Source of the DNA: Candidatus Rokuibacteriota bacterium
Lineage (GTDB): Bacteria; Methylomirabilota; Methylomirabilia; Rokubacteriales; CSP1-6
Reading direction: 5' to 3'
Assembly: GCA_003221455.1 (NCBI GenBank)
Contig: QHRX01000028.1
Location: forward strand, 1-38,030
Length of the DNA stretch: 38,030 nucleotides
Part shown: piece by piece, positions 23,762 to 30,417 of the stretch
Layout of the letters: the number at the start of each line of letters is the position of its first letter
How positions within the stretch are numbered: the first letter of the stretch is position 1
Translations under genes and position numbers: made by a program
Notes under the pieces: generated by a model
Told to the model about the DNA's origin: nothing
The model's input: the letters and a program-made list of their open reading frames with translations, nothing else
Database searches by the model: none

Positions 23762-25428
23762 TGCGCACGCCCCTGGTCCTGATCGTCCGCGACGGCTGGG
23801 GTATCCGCGACGAGATCGAAGGCAACGCCGTCAGGCTGGCGCGCACGCCCGTGGTGGACCGGCTTCTCGCGACCTATCCGGCGAGCCGGCTCAAGGCGGC
23901 CGGCACCGCGGTGGGCACCCGGGAGGGGATCCCCGGCTCGTCCGAGGTCGGCCACCTCAACATGGGCGCGGGGCGCGTCGTCGAGCAGGAAATCCTCCGT
24001 GTCGACAAGCTGATCGCGAGCCCCGGCTTCTACGCGAACCCCAAGCTCTGCGCGGCGCTCGACCACTGCGCGGCGCACGGCTCGCGCCTCCACCTCATGG
24101 GGCTCGTCCAGGACCAGGGCGTCCACGCCACCCTGGACCACTGCGAGGCGCTCCTCGGTTTCTGCGCCCACCACGGCTTCCGGCGGGTCTTCGTCCACGT
24201 CTTCGCCGATGGCCGGGACTCCCCGCCGCAGAGCGCCCTCGGGTACCTCGACCGGCTCGAGCGGAAATTCGTCGAGCTGGGCCTCGGCCGCGTCGCCTCG
24301 GTGATGGGCCGCTTCTACGCGATGGACCGCGACCGCCGCTGGGAGCGCACCACCCGCGCGTGGGACGCGCTCGTGCACGGCGTCGGGCTCCGGGCGCCCT
24401 CGGCCCGGGAGGCGATCGAGGCCGCGTACCGCCGCCGCCTCTCGGAGAGCCTGCCCGTGGCCGCGGACAGCACGGTGAAGGATGTCGAGACCGACGAGTT
24501 CATCCAGCCGACCTTGGTCACGGCCGACGGCGGCGCGCCGCTCGCGCTGATCCAGGCGGGAGATGCCGTCCTCCACTTCAACTACCGCCAGGACCGGGCG
24601 ATCCAGCTCACGCGAGCGTTCGTGGAGGAGCGGCTCGAGGCGGACGGCTTCGCCCGCGGCCCGCGCCTGCCCGTGTTCTACCTCGGCCTCACCCGCTACT
24701 ACGACGAGTTCGCCGGCTACATCATCCCGCCGATGACCATGATCCAGCTGCTCGGCGAGGTGCTGGCCCAGGCCGGCCGTTGGCAGCTCAGGCTTGCGGA
24801 GTCGACCAAGTACCGGCACGTGACGAGCTTCTTCAACGGCAAGCGCCTGGCCCCGTTCCCGCGCGAGGACCGGGTCCAGGTCCGCAGCCTTGCGGTCCGC
24901 GAGGACGAGGCGCCCGAGATGCGCGCGGACGCGGTGACCGCGGTCGCCGAGGCCGCGATCACCGAGGGGATCCAGGCGACGCGGGCGCTCGCCGGGCGGA
25001 CCGCCGACGTGGCCGTCGAGCTCGACCCCGGCGCGCCCGCCGCGGGGGCGCGCTACGACGTCATCGTCATGAACTATGCGAATCCCGACATGGTGGGGCA
25101 CACCGGGAGCCTCCCGGCGGCGATCCGGGCGGTCGAGGTCGTCGACGCCTGCGTCGGCCGGGTCGTCGCCGCCGCTCACCGGGCGGGCGGCTGCGCGCTC
25201 GTCACCTCCGACCACGGCAACGTCGAGCAGATGCTCGACCCCGTGACGGGCGCCCCGCAGACCGCCCACACCGCCAACGACGTCGAGATCATCCTCGCCT
25301 GCCCGGACCTCGGCGGCCGGGCGCTCCGCCCGGCCGGCGTCCTCGCCGACGTGGCCCCGACGATGCTCGACCTCCTCGGCCTCCCGATCCCGCCCGAGAT
25401 GACCGCGGCCTCCCTGCTCCGCCGCTAG
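23761..25428 (+). CDS. gpmI: 2,3-bisphosphoglycerate-independent phosphoglycerate mutase
   Basis: 555 residues, slightly longer than the usual ~510. It interconverts 3- and 2-phosphoglycerate in glycolysis and gluconeogenesis using two Mn ions and a phosphoserine intermediate. Asp11 (RDGWG) and Ser61 (GSSEVGHLNMGAGR) are the metal-2 ligand and nucleophile. Asp443 and His447 (NPDMVGH), Asp484-His485 (TSDHGN) and His503 (TAHTAND) complete the two metal sites, with spacings essentially those of the E. coli enzyme. The phosphotransferase insert domain carries FADGRDSPP and RFYAMDRDRRWER. Start GTG 23761 shares one base with the upstream stop. The coupling to an FAH-family gene is unusual for a central glycolytic enzyme. 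A 926-residue open frame on the opposite strand is a shadow. Confidence 0.95.
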   Translation: MRTPLVLIVRDGWGIRDEIEGNAVRLARTPVVDRLLATYPASRLKAAGTAVGTREGIPGSSEVGHLNMGAGRVVEQEILRVDKLIASPGFYANPKLCAALDHCAAHGSRLHLMGLVQDQGVHATLDHCEALLGFCAHHGFRRVFVHVFADGRDSPPQSALGYLDRLERKFVELGLGRVASVMGRFYAMDRDRRWERTTRAWDALVHGVGLRAPSAREAIEAAYRRRLSESLPVAADSTVKDVETDEFIQPTLVTADGGAPLALIQAGDAVLHFNYRQDRAIQLTRAFVEERLEADGFARGPRLPVFYLGLTRYYDEFAGYIIPPMTMIQLLGEVLAQAGRWQLRLAESTKYRHVTSFFNGKRLAPFPREDRVQVRSLAVREDEAPEMRADAVTAVAEAAITEGIQATRALAGRTADVAVELDPGAPAAGARYDVIVMNYANPDMVGHTGSLPAAIRAVEVVDACVGRVVAAAHRAGGCALVTSDHGNVEQMLDPVTGAPQTAHTANDVEIILACPDLGGRALRPAGVLADVAPTMLDLLGLPIPPEMTAASLLRR

Positions 25429-25590
25429 ACGGCGCGCCCGCCCTGGCTGTCGGCCCCCGAAGAGCGGTCCCCCGCGACGCCCGAGGGGGCCCGTCGGTGG
25501 GCGGGCTCCCTCTCCGCGGCTCCGGGCCGGCGCCCCGCAGAAGCCCACCTCCCGCCCGGCCGGCGGGCGTAGAATGGCCGAGTCGTCATC

Positions 25591-26964
25591 ATGCGGTCCT
25601 TGCTCGTGTGTCCGGACGACTTCCTCTTCCGGCTGCTGCGGGGGACCCCCACCCCGGGCGAACCGCCGCTCTACCTCGTTGAGGACCGCGGGCTCCGCGC
25701 CCGGATCGCGCGACGCGGCGCCGCCGCGCTGGCCGGCGACCTGGAGGACCCCGCGCTCTACCGACGCGCCTTCCGCACCGGCCGGGAGAGCGTTCTCCTC
25801 GCGGTGCCCCACGAACGGCGCGACCGGGTCCTCGAGGCGCTCCGGACGGCGGCGCCGCTGGCGCCGGTCGTCGTCCTGAAGGACGACGCGCGGGCACTCG
25901 ACCCGGCCGCCCCCGGCGTGACCGCGCTGTCGGCGGGGACGATCGGTGAGCGCGTGATCCAGCCCGAGCTCGAGCGGGCGGCCCTCCGCGCGCGGGTGGA
26001 CCGCCTCCGCGCCCACCTGGCGCCCGCCGATCGCCTGCTCATCCTGCTCCAGGACGATCCCGACCCCGACGCGATCGCCTCGGCTCTGGCCCTGCGCACG
26101 CTCCTCGGCCGGCACAAGACCTCGGCGCCCATCGCGACCTTCGGCGGCGTCACGCGCCCGGAGAACCGGGCCATGATCAAGATCCTCGAGATCGAGGTCG
26201 AGGTGATCGAGGCCGGCGACGTCGACGCGTACGACATGGTCGCGATGGTCGACGTGCAGCCGAGCTTCTTCGAGGAGCGCCTGGGCGTGGTGGATCTCGT
26301 GATCGACCACCACCCCGAGGAGGCGCCGGTCCGGGCCCACCTCAAGGACGTGCGCCCGTCGTACGGCGCGACGTCGACGATCCTGACCGAGTACCTGCGG
26401 GCCGCCGAGGTGAAGATCTCGCAAAAGCTCGCAACGGCGCTCCTCTACGGCATCAAGTCCGACACGCTCCACCTCGAGCGCGGCGGCACCCGGGCCGACA
26501 TGGAGGCGTTCGCCTACCTCTACCTGCTCGCCAACCACAACGCGCTGCGACGGATCGAGCGCCCTGAGCTACCCGGCGACGCGCTCGAGGTGCTCGCGCA
26601 GGGCATCGCGCGACGCGAGCTCGTCGACGGCGTGCTCTTCTCGCACCTCGGCCCCGTCGCCTACGTCGACCTGATCCCCCAGTTCGCGGACTTCTTCCTC
26701 CAGGTCGAGGGCGTCGAGTGGTCGGTGGTCTCGGGCATCGTGGGCGGCGACCTCCACGTGTCGGTCCGCAACGTCGGCTACATCCGGAGCGCGGGCGAGG
26801 TCGTGCGGAGCGCCTTCGGCGCGCTCGGCGGCGCCGGCGGGCACCGCGCCATGGCGAAGGCGGTGATCCACCTCGGCGATTGGCGGACGGCGGTCGGCGA
26901 CGCCTCTCCCGACGCCATCCGGCACGGCATCGCGGAGCGCTTCCTGCGGGCGCTCCGGAACTAG
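25591..26964 (+). CDS. DHH/DHHA1 phosphoesterase with N-terminal TrkA-N-like domain
   Basis: 457 residues. The DHH domain shows the manganese-binding set DPDPDAIAS (Asp158, Asp160), Asp221 (VDVQP) and the name-giving Asp239-His240-His241. The DHHA1 domain has the nucleotide-binding GGAGGH at 413-418. The family includes NrnA/RecJ-like nucleases and cyclic-di-AMP (GdpP) or pApA phosphodiesterases. The first ~125 residues resemble a divergent TrkA-N/RCK nucleotide-sensing domain (LLVCPDDFLFRLL...; SVLLAVPHERRDRVLEALR; APVVVL) without a clear GxGxxG. This arrangement suggests nano-RNA or cyclic dinucleotide hydrolysis controlled by a ligand, but that is inference. ATG 25591. Three nt after its stop starts the LapA-like gene. 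Confidence 0.85.
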   Translation: MRSLLVCPDDFLFRLLRGTPTPGEPPLYLVEDRGLRARIARRGAAALAGDLEDPALYRRAFRTGRESVLLAVPHERRDRVLEALRTAAPLAPVVVLKDDARALDPAAPGVTALSAGTIGERVIQPELERAALRARVDRLRAHLAPADRLLILLQDDPDPDAIASALALRTLLGRHKTSAPIATFGGVTRPENRAMIKILEIEVEVIEAGDVDAYDMVAMVDVQPSFFEERLGVVDLVIDHHPEEAPVRAHLKDVRPSYGATSTILTEYLRAAEVKISQKLATALLYGIKSDTLHLERGGTRADMEAFAYLYLLANHNALRRIERPELPGDALEVLAQGIARRELVDGVLFSHLGPVAYVDLIPQFADFFLQVEGVEWSVVSGIVGGDLHVSVRNVGYIRSAGEVVRSAFGALGGAGGHRAMAKAVIHLGDWRTAVGDASPDAIRHGIAERFLRALRN

Positions 26965-26967
26965 GCC

Positions 26968-27216
26968 GTGCTCCTGGTGGCCGTCGCGATCATCGCCGTG
27001 CTCGTGGCCGTGTTCACCCTCCAGAACACGCAGGCCGTCACCGTCACCCTCGTCGCGTGGCGGATTGCCGAGGTGCCGCTGGCGGCGGTGGCGCTGTTCG
27101 CGTTCGCCCTCGGCGCCGCGGTCGTCGGCGTCCCGCTCTGGATCGCGCGGTGGCGGCTCCGGAGCCGGCTCCGGGCTCGCGAGACGCCGCCCGCGGGGCC
27201 TCCCGGGGGGCGCTGA
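26968..27216 (+). CDS. small LapA-domain (DUF1049) membrane protein
   Basis: 82 residues from GTG 26968. Two hydrophobic segments (about 1-18 and 34-58) flank the motif FTLQNTQAVTVTLVAWRIAEVPL. This matches the LapA/YciS family, whose E. coli member works with LapB in controlling LPS synthesis through FtsH and LpxC. The end is a basic, Arg/Pro-rich tail. No lapB is nearby, so a role in LPS control here is family-based inference. It is close-coupled (3 nt) to the DHH gene. Confidence 0.75.
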   Translation: MLLVAVAIIAVLVAVFTLQNTQAVTVTLVAWRIAEVPLAAVALFAFALGAAVVGVPLWIARWRLRSRLRARETPPAGPPGGR

Positions 27217-27380
27217 GGGCCGGGCCCGCCCGCTGGCCCGAGCCGCCGGCCGGGCCGGCACTCTTAGGCTTGGCAATCCAGGGGCGCTGCGGTTAAGATG
27301 AGGCGCGCATCGATGAGTGTCGAGGCGCCGCGCCTGCACTGGCGCCTGCCCCTGAAACCCGCTGTCGGAGGCCACATGCA

Positions 27381-28010
27381 TTGGACGTAGCGCTCGAGAA
27401 GCGACAGGTGGAGCGCGCGTACGACTTCTACGCGCCCGTTTACGATTTCGTCTTCGACTGGATCTTCGCGCCTGGACGCTCGGCCGCCATCGCCGAGCTC
27501 AGAGTGGAGCCGACCGACAGCGTCCTCGAGATCGGCATCGGCACCGGGCTCAACCTCCCGCTCTACCCGGAGGGGGTCCGCCTCACCGGCATCGACCTCT
27601 CCGAGGAGATGCTCGACAAGGCGATCGAGCGCGTCCTGGAGCTCGGCATGCCGAACGTGACCCTCAAGGTCATGGACGCCACCTCGATGGACTTCGCCGA
27701 CAACGAGTTCGACAAGGCCGTCGCGACCTACACGATCAGCGCGGTGCCCGACCCGATCGCGGTCCTCCGGGAGATGCGCCGCGTCGTGAAGCCCGGCGGC
27801 GCGCTCGTGGTCCTGAACCATTTCCGCAGCGAGCGCCGGCTGGCGGGGCGCTTCGAGGACCTGGTGGCACCCGTGTGCACGCGGCTCGGGTGGAAGTCCA
27901 ACCTCGCGATGGCCCCCCTCCTGAGCAGGGTTGGCCTCGTCGCCGAGGAGGTGCGGAAGGTCAACATGTTCAACGGCTGGCGCCTGCTCCGGTGCGTGAA
28001 CCGGAAGTAG
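27381..28010 (+). CDS. class I SAM-dependent methyltransferase
   Basis: 209 residues with the Rossmann methyltransferase motifs: VLEIGIGTGLNLPL at 48-61 (SAM-binding loop), GIDLSEEMLDKA (acidic loop, Asp72), VMDATSMDFADNEFD and the post-motif MRRVVKPGGALVVLNHF. The pattern VEx-AYDFYAPVYDFVFDWIFAPGR at the N-terminus and the overall length are like bacterial phosphatidylethanolamine N-methyltransferases (PmtA, Rhodobacter type) or UbiE-like enzymes. Start TTG 27381 is used because GGAGG lies just upstream and the alignment begins there; the nearby ATG at 27376 is out of frame. The end overlaps the next gene by 19 nt. Confidence 0.85.
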   Translation: MDVALEKRQVERAYDFYAPVYDFVFDWIFAPGRSAAIAELRVEPTDSVLEIGIGTGLNLPLYPEGVRLTGIDLSEEMLDKAIERVLELGMPNVTLKVMDATSMDFADNEFDKAVATYTISAVPDPIAVLREMRRVVKPGGALVVLNHFRSERRLAGRFEDLVAPVCTRLGWKSNLAMAPLLSRVGLVAEEVRKVNMFNGWRLLRCVNRK

Positions 28011-28978
28011 CCCGACCGGCGCTCCTCGTCCTCCTCGCGCTCCTCCTCGTCGTTCCCCTCCTCGGCCGCGCCGGGTGGCCGTCCGTCGCCGGCGCCGCGT
28101 TCCTCCTCGAGTTCCTGTCCGAGGGGCGCGTGCCCGCGCTCTCCGCGCTCACACGGCCGCCGTCGGTGCGCCCGCTCGCCATCCCCGGCGTCGCCGCCGA
28201 CCTCTACACCGGCGCCGAGTGCGCCCGCCCGCCGCGCGACCCGACGTGGGCCGGTCGGCCCTGCTCGCTCGTGCTCGTCCACGGGCTCGCGCCCGCCGGC
28301 AAGAACGATCCGCGGCTCCGGCGCGCCGCGCGGCTGCTCGCGCGCGCCGGCTTCGCGGTCGCCGTGCCCACGGTCGCGGGGCTCGCCCGCTTCCGGCTCG
28401 ACCCCGACGACGTCGAGCCGGTCGTGCGGACGCTCCAGGCGATGCCGCCGCCGGCCACGCTCGTCGGGATCAGCGTCGGCGCGGGCCCGGCGCTGCTCGC
28501 CGCCGCCGACCCGCGCGTCAGCGACCGCGTCGCTGTCGTCCTGAGCCTCGGGGGCTATGCGTCGGCCTCCGCGCTCGCCCACTTCTACCTGACCGCCCGC
28601 CCCGATCTCGCCAGGCGCTTCGCCGAGGCGAACCCTGCCCTGATGGCCGATCCGACCGCGCGGCGCGCGGTCGCCACCGGCGACCTCGCGGGACTCTCGC
28701 CCGAGCTCCGCCGAAGGCTCGACGCCGTCTCGCCCGAACGCGTGGTCCAGGGGATCCGCGCCCGGCTCCTCATCGTCCACGGCCGCGATGATCCGCTGGT
28801 CCCGTTCACGGAGAGCCTCCGGCTCGCCGACGCCGCCCGCGCGCTCCACCCGCGCCTGGCGCTCGTGGGCGCCATTGCCCACGTCGAGGGGACCCCGGGC
28901 CGCGCCCACCCCGCCGACCTCCTCGGGCTCTGGCTGATCGCCCGCGAGCTGATCACGGGCCCGGCGGGCGCGCTCTGA
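27992..28978 (+). CDS. membrane-anchored or exported alpha/beta hydrolase
   Basis: 328 residues from GTG 27992, overlapping the methyltransferase end. An N-terminal hydrophobic segment (ALLVLLALLLVVPLLG, about 10-25) acts as signal or anchor. The alpha/beta-hydrolase core has the oxyanion strand LVLVHGLAPAG, the nucleophile elbow GISVGAG with Ser161, an acid in HGRDDPLVP (Asp266/267) and a late His297 (AHVEG). The family covers esterases, lipases and related enzymes, so substrate is open. With the methyltransferase upstream, a lipid-related role is possible. Last gene of the DHH-LapA-methyltransferase-hydrolase run. Confidence 0.82.
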   Translation: MREPEVARPALLVLLALLLVVPLLGRAGWPSVAGAAFLLEFLSEGRVPALSALTRPPSVRPLAIPGVAADLYTGAECARPPRDPTWAGRPCSLVLVHGLAPAGKNDPRLRRAARLLARAGFAVAVPTVAGLARFRLDPDDVEPVVRTLQAMPPPATLVGISVGAGPALLAAADPRVSDRVAVVLSLGGYASASALAHFYLTARPDLARRFAEANPALMADPTARRAVATGDLAGLSPELRRRLDAVSPERVVQGIRARLLIVHGRDDPLVPFTESLRLADAARALHPRLALVGAIAHVEGTPGRAHPADLLGLWLIARELITGPAGAL

Positions 28979-29662
28979 GCGGGACACCGGAGTCAGAAGC
29001 GTTCGGCGACCGGCCCAGGCCTCGGTCTAGGACGTGCGAGCGAATCAGTGAGGGCGGCGACGTCGGTCGCCCAGCGAAGGCGCCGTCGAGCTACCGGCGA
29101 AGGGCGTCGGTCACCGTCAGCAGGAGTGTGACGATCGACTTCTTCACGCCTTGGGGCAGTAGCCGCGCCAGCGTGCGGGCCGGGCGTGAAGCGAGAAGGG
29201 GCGCGATCTGGCGCGCCGCCTTCTCGGCCATGCCGGCTCCGTTTCTCTCGTCCTCGTCTTCGCAGGTCATTGTCGAGCTTTCGACGGTGTCGAACCACCT
29301 CCTATTCTGACACGCTTGTCCGAGTCAGAGGTAACCGGAGCGAGGCTCGCCGCGCCTCGGCCCGGTTCCCGCCGCCGCCCGCGCCGCCGCCGACGGTTAC
29401 GGGCTGGCGCCGCCAGTGCCCGACCGCCCCGGTCCGAGGCTCAGGAAAATCACCTGGCGAGAGAGGCGCCTGTCAACCATTGCGGTCGAAATCCGTTGTT
29501 GGAAGGTTGGGGTGCGAATCGCCGCCCTCGGGGCGGCTGACAATCTTTTGCGGCGCCATCGTCCCTCGTTGTCCGTTGTCGCCCGGCCGGGTCCGTGCGA
29601 CGGCGCGATGACTTTGCCGGAGTACCCGATTCAAAAGGGGACGAGCGAGCCAGTACGACCCC
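28979..29662. other. intergenic region upstream of pilin 3
   Basis: About 680 nt without a convincing gene. Frames present (for example 29128-29310 plus, 28993-29298 minus) have Ser/Arg-rich translations and no motif. A weak inverted repeat CTGAC...GTCAG spans about 29307-29328. The region ends at the sigma-54-type element of pilin 3. Confidence 0.4.
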
Positions 29663-29678
29663 TGGCATCGAACCTGCA
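29663..29678 (+). promoter_or_regulatory. putative sigma-54 (-24/-12) promoter of pilin 3
   Basis: TGGCATCGAACCTGCA, with GG-N10-GC spacing. It differs at only two or three positions from the site in front of pilin 1 and lies 64 nt before the pilin-3 ATG, as against 65 nt there. The conservation of sequence and distance between units far apart and in opposite orientation supports function. Confidence 0.7.
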
Positions 29679-29741
29679 CGAGCTCGAAGAACCGCATCGG
29701 GTGTCGATGCGGTTCGGTCGAACGGGGCGAGGAGAGACTGA

Positions 29742-30143
29742 ATGATCGGGTTCTGGCGGAAACGGCTTCCGACGCGGGGAGGGCAGCATGGCTTCACCCT
29801 GATCGAACTCATGATAGTGGTCGCAATCATCGGCATCCTGGCCGCCATCGCCATCGCGCTTTACGCGAACAGCCAGCAGCGGGCGCGCATCGCCAAGGCC
29901 CAGGCCGACGCCCGGACCCTGGTAAGCGCGATCAGCATGTATTCGGCGACCTTCGGGACCCTCCCGACCCAGTTGGCCGACCTCACCGCTGCCAACACCA
30001 TCACGGGCGTGAGCGGCGGCCCGTTCATGAAGTCGGTCCCGGCCTCGCCGGCGGGGTGGACGGCGTACAGCTACGCGTCGAACCCGTGCGGGACCTTCAC
30101 GGTCACGGCGAGCGGCGACAGCACGACCGTTTCCTCGCCGTAG
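29742..30143 (+). CDS. type IV prepilin-like protein (pilin 3)
   Basis: 133 residues. The leader ends at Gly17, then FTLIELMIVVAIIGILAAIAIALYAN with mature Phe1 and Glu5. Very similar to pilin 1 across the whole length (QQRARIAKAQADART, GGPFMKSVPASPAGW and the GDSTTVSSP end), including an exact 36-nt DNA match (29873-29908 here, 8418-8453 there on the other strand). The Pro just after the helix core in pilins 1 and 2 (IPLY, LPLY) is Ala here (IALY), which could change helix kinking. One Cys in the C-terminal domain. Preceded by GAGGAGAG and a putative sigma-54 promoter, followed by a strong hairpin; monocistronic. Confidence 0.93.
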   Translation: MIGFWRKRLPTRGGQHGFTLIELMIVVAIIGILAAIAIALYANSQQRARIAKAQADARTLVSAISMYSATFGTLPTQLADLTAANTITGVSGGPFMKSVPASPAGWTAYSYASNPCGTFTVTASGDSTTVSSP

Positions 30144-30176
30144 CAGACACCAGGCCCTCCGACGGCCGGTCGACGC

Positions 30177-30208
30177 GGCAGGCGACCCTCGCGCACGGGT
30201 CGCCTGCC
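30177..30208 (+). terminator. strong hairpin downstream of pilin 3
   Basis: GGCAGGCGACCC (30177-30188) and GGGTCGCCTGCC (30197-30208) make a perfect 12-bp stem with an 8-nt loop, 33 nt after the stop. No T tract follows, but stem strength and position indicate a terminator or mRNA-stabilising structure. Confidence 0.65.
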
Positions 30209-30417
30209 CTGGACTTCGGGCTGGGACAGCAGATCCTGGCCGTCGCGCCTTCGCTTCAGGGTCAGGTCGAACCGACCGGCCTTCAGGCCGCGGCCAGAGG
30301 CCCCCGCGCCACACCGATTATTTTCATCGAGGGGGGCCTCGGCCCCCGACACGCCTCCAAAGCCTGCACTCCCTGCACGGCGACGACAATGAGAATCCTG
30401 CCGAGCCCTCAGCCTGA

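Noticed and set aside
23758-26538. 926-residue open frame on the minus strand
   Set aside because: It is antisense to gpmI and the DHH phosphoesterase, both with intact catalytic motifs. The translation is Arg/Glu/Asp/Val-rich low complexity, as expected from GC-rich third-codon bias.
27298-27390. 30-codon ATG frame overlapping the start of the methyltransferase
   Set aside because: Open by chance in a short spacer, no ribosome site and no leader-peptide features such as regulatory codons.
28979-29662. Small frames in the 680-nt gap before pilin 3
   Set aside because: Ser/Arg-rich translations without hydrophobic or motif structure and without ribosome sites.
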